Positions 1 through 6,904 of a stretch of 64,000 nucleotides of DNA are shown here, in pieces. Source of the DNA: Epsilonproteobacteria bacterium UBA4036 (GTDB lineage Bacteria; Campylobacterota; Campylobacteria; Campylobacterales; Arcobacteraceae); NCBI GenBank assembly GCA_002382325.1, contig DGAG01000001.1:61969-125968 (forward strand), in the 5' to 3' direction. The position numbers were made by a program, and so were the translations under genes. A model generated the notes under the pieces. It saw only the letters and a program-made list of their open reading frames with translations, searched no databases and was not told the origin of the DNA. How positions within the stretch are numbered: the first letter of the stretch is position 1; the number at the start of each line of letters is the position of its first letter.

Positions 1-148
1 TGGGTCAATTTTCAGTCAAAAAATTCAATATAAAAAGTTTGTTTATTTAATGTGTACTTACATTTATCAATTATAATTTTAATTTGGTAAATCTTTTTTT
101 ACCATTTAATTCACTTTTTATTATTATTTTACTAAAATTTCAACTTAG

Positions 149-163
149 ACTTGTGGTACAAGT
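149..163. promoter_or_regulatory. Perfect palindrome upstream of the molybdoenzyme operon
   Basis: ACTTGT-GGT-ACAAGT is a perfect 6-bp dyad with a 3-nt centre, about 80 nt before the start of the Fe-S subunit gene. It is a plausible operator for a dimeric regulator, but I do not recognise the motif. The remainder of the first 241 bases is AT-rich with no gene that I can see; a Shine-Dalgarno-like GGAG lies just before the ATG at 242. Confidence 0.35.
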
Positions 164-241
164 AGTGTTTAAAAATTACTCTTTTTTATTATTAATTAAA
201 CACATCTCTCAAATTTCCAACTCCTTTGGAGAAAAAAATCT

Positions 242-835
242 ATGAAAAATTATAAGATGATTATTGATGCACAAAAATGTGTAGGGTGTCACGCTTGTGA
301 AGTTGCCTGTAAACAAGAATTTAAAGCACCTTTGGGATATTTTAGAACAGTAACTTTATATCTTGATACGGGAATTTTCCCAAAAGTAAAAAGAGAATTT
401 TTACCTTTAATGTGTAGGCAATGTGAAGATGCACATTGTTTAAAAGCCTGTAATAAAAATGCTATTTCTAAAGTAAATGGAATAGTAAAAATTGATGAAA
501 GTAAGTGTGATGGCTGCGGAGATTGTGTTAGTGCTTGCTCTATTGGAGCTGTTTATATTAATCCTTTTTCAAAAATTGCCGAAAAATGTAATCTATGTGA
601 ACATAGACTAGAAATTGGTTTAAAAACTGCCTGTGAAGCAACTTGTGTTGCAAATGCTATTACTATTATTACAAATGAAGATGAAATTCCTAAAAATGCA
701 ATAGGATTTAAAAATCATCCAGAAGATAAACCCTCTACGCTTCATATTGGAGCAAATGAAAAGATGAAAAAGAAACTACAACAAGGTAGAAGCTTTTCAC
801 CATTAAATTATGAAATATATACTTGGGCGGAATAA
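242..835 (+). CDS. 4Fe-4S electron-transfer subunit of a molybdopterin oxidoreductase
   Basis: A 197-residue DmsB/PsrB/PhsB-type ferredoxin subunit. It shows four cysteine groups: C13-x2-C16-x2-C19-x3-C23, C58-x2-C61-x4-C66-x3-C70, C89-x2-C92-x2-C95-x3-C99, and a fourth set starting in CNLCEH near residue 116 with CEATC near 131. This is the four-cluster pattern of subunits that wire a membrane or periplasmic partner to the catalytic subunit. There is no signal peptide of its own, so it presumably rides the Tat signal of the catalytic subunit, whose gene starts 1 nt after this stop codon. The gene order is B then A, and no NrfD-type membrane anchor is visible on either side. Confidence 0.85.
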   Translation: MKNYKMIIDAQKCVGCHACEVACKQEFKAPLGYFRTVTLYLDTGIFPKVKREFLPLMCRQCEDAHCLKACNKNAISKVNGIVKIDESKCDGCGDCVSACSIGAVYINPFSKIAEKCNLCEHRLEIGLKTACEATCVANAITIITNEDEIPKNAIGFKNHPEDKPSTLHIGANEKMKKKLQQGRSFSPLNYEIYTWAE

Positions 836-836
836 T

Positions 837-3374
837 ATGAATAGAAGAGACTTTTTAAAAAATGGTGCAATAACAATTGCAGCTTTAAAATTAGGAGAAG
901 TTATATCTTTATCTCCTACAAAATTAAATGCTAGTGAAATTAAAACTTTTCAACAATTTAAAACTTTAGCAAATAATATAAAAGGTATAGAAAGAATTCC
1001 TAGTGTTTGTTTAAACTGTTCAACAATATGTGGAATGACAGTTTTAGTAAAAGACAATGAAATTTTAGGTGTTGAGGGTAATCCTCTTGATCCAAATAGC
1101 CAAGGTAAACTTTGTGCAAAAGCCCATGGAGGAGTAAATGCTGTTGAATATCCAGAAAGAATTGTTTACCCTTTAAAAAGAGTTGGAAAAAGAGGTGATG
1201 GCTTATGGAAAAGAATCACAATGCAAGAAGCTTATGAACTTATGGCTTCAAAAATAAAAAAATGTATAGAAGATAAAAAGCCTGAAGAGATTGTATTTCA
1301 TGGTGGAAGAAATAAAATGGGAGATATTACAGGAAGATTTATGGATGCAGTAGGCTCTCCTGTAATTTTAAATCATAGAGCACTATGTTCTTCAAATAAA
1401 AGAGCTGCAAATTACACTACTATTGGGGATACAAGTTGGGAAACTATTGATGCAATTAGATGTAAATATTTTTTAAACTTTGGTTCAAATTTTCTTGAAA
1501 GTCATCAAGGTGGTTTTGCTTTAATGAAAAGATTTATTGAAGCAAAAAGTAATGGAGCAAAGCTTGTAACTTTTGATACAAGACTATCTAATACAGCAGG
1601 AAAAAGTGATGAATGGTTTGCTCCATATCCTTCAAGTGAGGGTGCAATTGCACTTGCTATGGCAAATGTAATTATAAATGAAAAACTTTATAATAAAAAT
1701 TTTATAAAAGAATGGTGTAATATAAGTTTAAAAGAGTTAAAAGAATTAGTAAAACCATATACTGTTGAATTTGCACAAGAACAAAGTGGTATTAATGCAG
1801 AAGATATTAAAAGATTAGCTATTGAGTTTGCAAAAGCTGCTCCAAATTGTGCAGCTTTTACAAATAGAGGTTCACAAGCTCATTATAATGGCTTACATAA
1901 TGATAGGGCTGTTGTTATACTGAATGCATTAGTGGGAAGTGTGGGGAAAGAAGGTGGATATGCCTATGGAGGTTCTAAAAACCTAGGACACAAATCATTC
2001 CCTATGCCAGAACCTATTCCTCCAAAGCCTTCTTTTAGTACTGATTTAGAAGACCCTAAATTATACCCTTTTGCAAATAAATGGCAAAAAATGAGAGTTA
2101 GTGAATTGGTTTATGATAAAATTAAAACAAAAAAACATAACATTCAAGTTTATATGTCATATACTATTTCTTCTCCTCAAACTTGGCCTGAAGGTCCACA
2201 AACAGCTGTGGAAGTTTTAAAAGATGAAAAGCTTATTGCATTTCATGTGTGTTCAGATGTGGTTTATTCAGAAATGGCACATTATTCAGATTTAATTTTA
2301 CCTGATGCAACTTATTTTGAAAGATATACCATAGAAGGAAGAAATGCCTATGAACTAATTCCATATTTTGTTCTAAGACAGCCTGCTGTAAAACCACCAT
2401 ATGATTGTGAAAATTTTGCAGATACACTAATTAAAGTTGCTAAAAAAATAGGTCAGCCTGTTTCACAATACTTTAAATTTGATTCATATGAAGAGTTTAT
2501 AAAACTAAGATTTTCAAAATTGCCACAAAAAGAAGGATTAAATGGTTTTGATTATATGAAAAAATATGGAGTATGGATAGAAGATAAACCTAAAAACTAT
2601 GAACCATATAATATTGGGCTAAATGAAGCACAATTAAAAGATAGTTTTATTGAAAATAATATTATTTATATAAATAAAAAAAATAAAAAAGAGGCTATAG
2701 GTATAGTTAAAGATGGGAAAAAAGTAAGAGGATTTAAAACTCCTTCAAGAAAGTTTGAAATTTGCTCAAATGATATTATAAATGAAGCAAAAAAACTTGG
2801 AGAAAAAGATGATGGATTCCCTCATTTTAAAATGCCAAAATCATTAAAAGAGAAAAAAGAAGATGAACTTATTTTAACTACTTTTAAATGGAATGTTCAT
2901 ACTCAAGCAAGAACAACTCCACAAAAATATTTAACAGAAATTGTTCATGATAATCCTGTTTGGATTAACACACAAACAGCTAAAAAATATAAAATAAAAA
3001 ATGGCGATATTATAAAAATAACTACTTATAGACCTAAAGAAGGATATAAAGCCTCACAAAATGAAATTGTAGGAACTATGAAAATAAAAGCTTTTGTAAC
3101 ACAAGGTATTCATCCAGAAGTAATTGCTATTAGTAACTCTTTAGGAATGAATTATGCAGGAAGAATAGCAAAAGGAAGAAATGGTTTAAAAGAGAATTTA
3201 AAAGCTTATCCAGAGTATGAAGATTTAGATTTAAATGGTAATATTTGGTGGGATAAAAGATTTGGAGGAAGTGGAAATGGATTTAACCCAAATATGGTAA
3301 TACCTGTAAATCCTGCACCTCTTGCAGGTATGCAATCATGGAATGATACTATTTGTAAAATAGAGAAAGTATAA
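837..3374 (+). CDS. Tat-exported molybdopterin oxidoreductase catalytic subunit (Psr/Phs/Arr-like clade)
   Basis: About 845 residues. I place the start at the ATG at 837, directly after the Fe-S gene, because the protein then begins with a Tat signal (RRDFLK at residues 3-8, followed by a hydrophobic stretch). C58-x2-C61-x3-C65 with C93 binds the proximal [4Fe-4S] cluster. C184 (HRALCSSNK) is at the position of the molybdenum-ligating cysteine, as in polysulfide/thiosulfate and arsenate reductases. The family uses a bis-MGD cofactor in the periplasm. The motif RGSQAHYNG in the middle does not match the RGRY signature described for ArrA, so respiratory arsenate reductase is not supported. Polysulfide, thiosulfate, tetrathionate and selenate remain open as substrates. 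No NrfD-like subunit or maturation chaperone gene is adjacent. Confidence 0.85.
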   Translation: MNRRDFLKNGAITIAALKLGEVISLSPTKLNASEIKTFQQFKTLANNIKGIERIPSVCLNCSTICGMTVLVKDNEILGVEGNPLDPNSQGKLCAKAHGGVNAVEYPERIVYPLKRVGKRGDGLWKRITMQEAYELMASKIKKCIEDKKPEEIVFHGGRNKMGDITGRFMDAVGSPVILNHRALCSSNKRAANYTTIGDTSWETIDAIRCKYFLNFGSNFLESHQGGFALMKRFIEAKSNGAKLVTFDTRLSNTAGKSDEWFAPYPSSEGAIALAMANVIINEKLYNKNFIKEWCNISLKELKELVKPYTVEFAQEQSGINAEDIKRLAIEFAKAAPNCAAFTNRGSQAHYNGLHNDRAVVILNALVGSVGKEGGYAYGGSKNLGHKSFPMPEPIPPKPSFSTDLEDPKLYPFANKWQKMRVSELVYDKIKTKKHNIQVYMSYTISSPQTWPEGPQTAVEVLKDEKLIAFHVCSDVVYSEMAHYSDLILPDATYFERYTIEGRNAYELIPYFVLRQPAVKPPYDCENFADTLIKVAKKIGQPVSQYFKFDSYEEFIKLRFSKLPQKEGLNGFDYMKKYGVWIEDKPKNYEPYNIGLNEAQLKDSFIENNIIYINKKNKKEAIGIVKDGKKVRGFKTPSRKFEICSNDIINEAKKLGEKDDGFPHFKMPKSLKEKKEDELILTTFKWNVHTQARTTPQKYLTEIVHDNPVWINTQTAKKYKIKNGDIIKITTYRPKEGYKASQNEIVGTMKIKAFVTQGIHPEVIAISNSLGMNYAGRIAKGRNGLKENLKAYPEYEDLDLNGNIWWDKRFGGSGNGFNPNMVIPVNPAPLAGMQSWNDTICKIEKV

Positions 3375-3440
3375 AAGTGGAAAGGAGTCTTTTGAGACAA
3401 GTAAATAATATGATCTATCAACAAAAATCATAACACAAAA

Positions 3441-3510
3441 TTTTGAATAGTCTTTTCCTTAAGTTCTTATTTTTGGAGCACTTTTTAGTAATAGTGAGCT
3501 TGTTCCAAAA
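3441..3510. repeat. Left end of a putative mobile element (inverted repeat)
   Basis: The segment starts TTTTGAATAGT (3441-3451) and ends CTTGTTCCAAAA (3499-3510). Both words recur in inverted orientation at 6652-6642 and 6610-6599. Inside it, TTTTTGGAGCA and TGTTCCAAAAA form an imperfect stem. It lies in the gap between the molybdoenzyme gene and the serine recombinase. I read it as one terminus of a 3.2 kb element. No clear target-site duplication is visible. Confidence 0.45.
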
Positions 3511-3548
3511 AGAGTTGAATTTTTGAACAGATGAAGTAGTCAAATTGA

Positions 3549-4112
3549 CTACTTCTTTTTATCTACATCTTTAATTGCTCTATAGATTGTATTTCGAGCT
3601 ACATGAAAAAGCTTAGATAACCATTCAACAGACTTTCCTTTTTCGTGCTGTTTATGTATAAAGTTTTTATCTTTATTACCTAGAATAGCTTTTCTGCCAA
3701 ACTGAATACCTTTTTTCTTTGCAGCTTCAATCCCTTCTCTAACACGTTCATTTATCAAATCACGTTCAAACTCTGCAATAGCACCTAACATTGTAAATAA
3801 CAGTCTACCTGCTGGAGATGTTGTATCAATGTTTTGATGTAATACTTTGAGATTTACATCTTTATTTTGTAAAAACTTTGCAATGTTATGAAGGTCTATT
3901 ACAGACCTTGCTAATCTATCCAGTTTTGTAATATAAAGTACATCACCTTCTCTTACGAAGCCCATCATAATCTTAAATTGCTCGCGATCTGCTTCATTCT
4001 TTCCTGATCTCTTTTCTGAAAATATCTTTTCACAGCCTGCACTCTTGAGTTGATCAATTTGATTCTCAAGATTTTGACTAGAAGTTGAAACTCTTGCGTA
4101 ACCTACATTCAT
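3549..4112 (-). CDS. Serine recombinase (resolvase/invertase family)
   Basis: 187 residues, close to the usual 180-200 of small resolvases and invertases. The N-terminus GYARVSTSSQ carries the catalytic serine (S9). TKLDRLARS near residues 66-74 holds the conserved arginines, and ERVREGIEAAKKKG marks the end of the catalytic and E-helix region. The C-terminal segment from about 150 (SVEWLSKLFHVARNTIYRAI) is the helix-turn-helix. It would catalyse site-specific strand exchange, for example cointegrate resolution or inversion. It is the gene nearest the left end of the putative mobile element and probably its recombinase. The start has a good AAGGATTT ribosome-binding site. Confidence 0.9.
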   Translation of the reverse strand: MNVGYARVSTSSQNLENQIDQLKSAGCEKIFSEKRSGKNEADREQFKIMMGFVREGDVLYITKLDRLARSVIDLHNIAKFLQNKDVNLKVLHQNIDTTSPAGRLLFTMLGAIAEFERDLINERVREGIEAAKKKGIQFGRKAILGNKDKNFIHKQHEKGKSVEWLSKLFHVARNTIYRAIKDVDKKK

Positions 4113-4207
4113 AATAAATCCTTTGTATTGAACTTACTATTTATCTCATATATTTGAAGGATTGTAAAGTGATGTCTATTCTCCTAAAAGAACAGTTAGT
4201 GGCACAA

Positions 4208-4750
4208 TTATAATATGTCTAGTTTATTGGGATCATTCCACTCTTCTTGTGCAATTATTCGGTTTTTATTATTAATAAATAGTTCAAATAGATTTAATTG
4301 AATTTGAGTTAAATATATATTCTCATTGTTTTTAAATAGCTGCTTGTTTTTTGGTAAGTATACGATGTCATTAAAAGCTATTTCCTTTTTATTTGAAGAG
4401 AGTTTTAAATTCACTTTTACAATTAACTCCTCGGGATAGAAAGGCTTTTTTATAAAATCATCTGCACCAACTTCAAAGCCCTTTAAAAAGGTCTTTAAAT
4501 CTGTCATAGCACTAATAAATATTGCGGGTGTTGAATCGTCAGCATCTCGTAAACTTTTAAGTATTTCAAGTCCATCAATATCAGGAACATTTATATCAAA
4601 GATATATAAATCATATTCTTTATCAAAAGTGATCTCTATGACATCATTGCCTTTAGTAACATAGTCAACTTCATAATCATTTTCCAATAATAATTCTTTA
4701 ATAGTTTCACCTAAGGATAAGTCATCTTCTAATAATAAAATTCTTTTCAT
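4208..4750 (-). pseudogene. OmpR-type response regulator, truncated in the DNA-binding domain
   Basis: 180 residues. The receiver domain (1-115) looks intact: acidic pocket EDD at 8-10, phospho-acceptor D52 in IFDINVPDIDG, and a conserved lysine in DDFIKKPF. The winged-helix domain begins (LTQIQLNLFELFINNKNRIIAQEE) but then departs from the family pattern and ends after WNDPNKLDIL, about 45 residues short of a normal OmpR-type protein, so the recognition helix is missing. No partner kinase is nearby. It is third in the exporter-arsR-regulator order, and the break faces the recombinase gene, so truncation during element assembly is likely. A receiver-only role cannot be excluded. Confidence 0.7.
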
Positions 4751-4759
4751 GGTATTGTT

Positions 4760-5119
4760 TTACTCTTTTGCTTTGCTATTAATTAAAAGTTGTAGTATTT
4801 CTCTCATTGAGTAAGGAATGAAATAAAATATTGCCAATTTTTCACGTTTATTCTCTAAAATACCTGCATCTTTTAATTTTCTTAAGTGTTGAGAGATAGG
4901 AGATTGATTCATTTCTAGAATATCACAAAAATCACATACACATAGTTCTTTATTATTTAAAAGTAAATAAACAATTCTAAATCTAACTTCACTACCTAAA
5001 AGAGCAAAAACTTTTGATTGATAATCAATATTTTTTTTATTTTTACTAATGTCTTTTTTTGCTTTTTTAACCAAAACATCATTATTTTTATCTCGGACAC
5101 AGTTTATTGTATTTGTCAT
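4760..5119 (-). CDS. ArsR/SmtB-family metal-sensing repressor
   Basis: 119 residues, typical for ArsR/SmtB proteins. A lysine-rich N-terminus precedes a winged helix (from about residue 33). ELCVCDFC places C60, C62 and C65 in the helix known as alpha-3, the classic thiolate metal-sensing site of ArsR/CadC proteins; C7 may contribute as in CadC. QSPISQHLRKLKDAG at about 71-85 is the recognition helix. It should dissociate from DNA when it binds a thiophilic metal or metalloid. It lies 55 nt downstream of the cation exporter gene on the same strand. The two dyad operators in the divergent promoter upstream of the exporter are its probable targets. AAGGAAAAGT precedes the ATG. Confidence 0.88.
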   Translation of the reverse strand: MTNTINCVRDKNNDVLVKKAKKDISKNKKNIDYQSKVFALLGSEVRFRIVYLLLNNKELCVCDFCDILEMNQSPISQHLRKLKDAGILENKREKLAIFYFIPYSMREILQLLINSKAKE

Positions 5120-5174
5120 ACTTTTCCTTTTTATCTTACTAAAAACCTATATAGCTATCTTTTACGATTGATTA

Positions 5175-5969
5175 TTAGTTTCTCGTAAGCCTTAATATTC
5201 TAATTGCACCATAAATTACTAAAACAAATACTATTGCACCAACGATTAAGTCTGGTTTATTTGAATTTAACACTGACACAAGTACAGCAGAAACAATTAC
5301 TCCAAAGTTAATTATTATATCATTTGAAGTGAATATCATACTAGCTTGCATATGCGATTCTTCACTTTTAGATTTCATAAACAGATATAAACAAATTCCA
5401 TTTGCTATAAGTGCAAAAGTTGATACAATAATCATTGTCCAAAAATCTGGCATTTGACCATCCCCAAGAAACCTTCTCATAACTTCAATAAATCCTATAA
5501 ATGCAAGTAATATTTGGAAATATCCAGCAAGTTTCGAAACATTGTTTTTCCTTGCAATTGTTCCTCCTACTGCTAATAGACTAATACCATATACAAATGA
5601 ATCGGCAAGCATATCTAAGCTATCTGCAACAAGTCCCATTGATTTTGAAATAATACCAGTTGACATTTCTATCAAAAAAAATGCAAAATTAATAGCTAGT
5701 ACTGTCCAAAGTAACTTACGTTGTCCACTTTCTTCTTTAAACTCAACTTCTTCTGTAGTTTCACTACTTAAAAGGGTATCCCCTAATTTTAAATCATTTA
5801 TTGAACTTTCAATTTCAGAAATATTACCAATATGATAAACAGTTAATTTTCTATTTGGAATATCAAATTCAAGGTTTTTAACCTCTTCAATAACATCAAG
5901 TTTCATTCTGAGTAAGTTTTCTTCACATGGACAATCCATTTTTGTGATTTCAAATGTTGTCTTTTCCAT
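5175..5969 (-). CDS. Cation efflux (CDF-like) transporter with N-terminal HMA-like domain
   Basis: 264 residues. Residues 1-70 form a heavy-metal-associated-like ferredoxin fold with the metal motif MDCPCEE (C13, C15). After a linker, six hydrophobic segments follow from about 85 to the end, as in cation diffusion facilitators. Helix 2 has D-x3-D-x4-D (ADSLDMLADS). The matching helix-5 site reads SNDIIIN where zinc-transporting relatives have H-x3-D, so the metal preference may differ from CzcD or YiiP. There is no cytosolic CDF C-terminal domain. It is first of a probable operon with arsR and the truncated regulator, and is divergent from the DsbD-like gene. A role in metal export is inferred from family and context. 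Confidence 0.78.
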   Translation of the reverse strand: MEKTTFEITKMDCPCEENLLRMKLDVIEEVKNLEFDIPNRKLTVYHIGNISEIESSINDLKLGDTLLSSETTEEVEFKEESGQRKLLWTVLAINFAFFLIEMSTGIISKSMGLVADSLDMLADSFVYGISLLAVGGTIARKNNVSKLAGYFQILLAFIGFIEVMRRFLGDGQMPDFWTMIIVSTFALIANGICLYLFMKSKSEESHMQASMIFTSNDIIINFGVIVSAVLVSVLNSNKPDLIVGAIVFVLVIYGAIRILRLTRN

Positions 5970-6012
5970 ATTTCTTCCTTATACTTTATATATTATAAAA
6001 ACAATAATCTAT

Positions 6013-6028
6013 ATTAGTATATTCTAAT
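6013..6028. promoter_or_regulatory. Operator 1, ATTAG-N6-CTAAT, for the ArsR-type repressor
   Basis: A dyad ATTAG-TATATT-CTAAT in the 150-bp divergent region. It is part of an 18-bp sequence (6011-6028) whose exact reverse complement is found at 6058-6075. It lies on the exporter-gene side, upstream of a possible TATAAT (minus strand, 5997-5992). The assignment to the ArsR protein is inference from position and symmetry. Confidence 0.6.
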
Positions 6029-6046
6029 TTAATAAAACATTAATAC

Positions 6047-6075
6047 TTGACAAATATATTAGAATATACTAATAT
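6047..6075 (+). promoter_or_regulatory. Near-consensus sigma-70 promoter overlapped by operator 2
   Basis: TTGACA (6047-6052), a 17-nt spacer and TATAAT-like TAATAT (6070-6075) drive the plus-strand DsbD-like gene. The second operator, ATTAG-AATATA-CTAAT (6058-6073), fills the spacer and touches the -10 box. A bound repressor would block polymerase, and metal would release it. Confidence 0.65.
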
Positions 6076-6121
6076 ACTTATAAGAATGTTAATATCATTC
6101 AAACCTAAACAAGGTATAATC

Positions 6122-6541
6122 ATGAAAAAATTATTCTTACTTTTAAGTATCGTTATCTATAGCTTTGGAGCAAAAGATTTTGTATCGCCGGATGTTGCTA
6201 TTAAGCCAAGTGCAGAAATAAAACAAAATAGCATAGATATTAAACTTTCATTATATAAGCATATATATGTATATGATAAAAAATTGAAAGTATTAATCAC
6301 AAAGCCTAAAAAAATTGATTTAACAAATTACATTGCTAAACCTGCAACTGAAAACTTTAAGGGTGACCAAGTAATAGTTAAAGATTTTTCATTAAATGTT
6401 CCATTTACTTTAATCAAAGAAAAAATAGGCAATGTACCATTTAATTTAGAAATTCAATATCAAGGTTGTACTAAATTAGGGCTTTGTTATGCACCTACAA
6501 GTAAAACTTTTAAATTTCCTAAAATTGATAATATTAAGTAA
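6122..6541 (+). CDS. Stand-alone DsbD N-terminal (alpha) domain, periplasmic
   Basis: 139 residues from the ATG at 6122, chosen because the protein then starts with a signal peptide (MKKLFLLLSIVIYSFGA). The remainder matches the immunoglobulin-like alpha domain of DsbD. The diagnostic end YQGCTKLGLCYAP contains the redox cysteines C116 and C122 with DsbD spacing. Full DsbD is around 550-600 residues and continues into eight membrane helices and a thioredoxin domain; none of that follows here. The protein may pass electrons from another DsbD or CcdA-like carrier to periplasmic thiols, or may be a truncated remnant. Its near-perfect promoter under metal control argues for use. An upstream in-frame extension to 6047 would overlap the promoter and is rejected. 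Confidence 0.75.
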   Translation: MKKLFLLLSIVIYSFGAKDFVSPDVAIKPSAEIKQNSIDIKLSLYKHIYVYDKKLKVLITKPKKIDLTNYIAKPATENFKGDQVIVKDFSLNVPFTLIKEKIGNVPFNLEIQYQGCTKLGLCYAPTSKTFKFPKIDNIK

Positions 6542-6598
6542 GATAAAACTATAAACAGTTTTTTGAAAGTTCATATTAAATGTTACATAACCTCTAGG

Positions 6599-6652
6599 TT
6601 TTGGAACAAGTTAGCTGTAATAAAGTTATCTTGTTCCACAAACTATTCAAAA
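6599..6652. repeat. Right end of the putative mobile element (inverted repeat)
   Basis: TTTTGGAACAAG (6599-6610) and ACTATTCAAAA (6642-6652) are the exact reverse complements of the two words at the left end. Between them CTTGTTCC (6630-6637) makes an internal stem with GGAACAAG. The IS256-like remnant ends 9 nt beyond this boundary, which fits insertion or deletion at this point. Confidence 0.45.
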
Positions 6653-6660
6653 AATAAAAT

Positions 6661-6807
6661 TTAGAGATTCTCACAAACCTTAAGGACTTTTTGAACAATA
6701 AAATTGACTTGTTTGATAAGTGGAGCAAGCACTCCATCTTTGCTATCAATTCTGTCGCTTTGGATGATAAGTTCAAGTGCCTCATCTAAATTAAATTGTT
6801 GAGTCAT
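6661..6807 (-). pseudogene. N-terminal remnant of an IS256-family (mutator) transposase
   Basis: A 48-residue frame with its own ribosome-binding site (AAAGGAATGACCT before the ATG at 6807). Its sequence DEALELI...KDGVLAPLIKQ resembles the N-terminus of Campylobacterota IS256-type transposases, which normally run about 400 residues with a DDE catalytic domain. Here it stops after VCENL, next to the mobile-element boundary, so no catalytic domain remains. Family assignment is from memory of the N-terminal motif. A 63-residue frame on the same strand (6594-6785) is a shadow of it. Confidence 0.5.
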
Positions 6808-6904
6808 AGGTCATTCCTTTAGAATATAATATTCTATCGGTTTGACACAAAATTTCTAACACTCCCATTGATAACGGTACTGGCTATTTTTTTATCTTTA
6901 ACTG

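Noticed and set aside
837..3374. Respiratory arsenate reductase (ArrA)
   Set aside because: The nearby ArsR gene is tempting, but it belongs to a separate bounded element, the gene order is BA rather than AB, and the RGRY signature is absent.
6594..6785. 63-codon minus-strand frame over the IS256 remnant
   Set aside because: Another frame of the same strand (6661-6807) has the ribosome-binding site and the transposase-like sequence.
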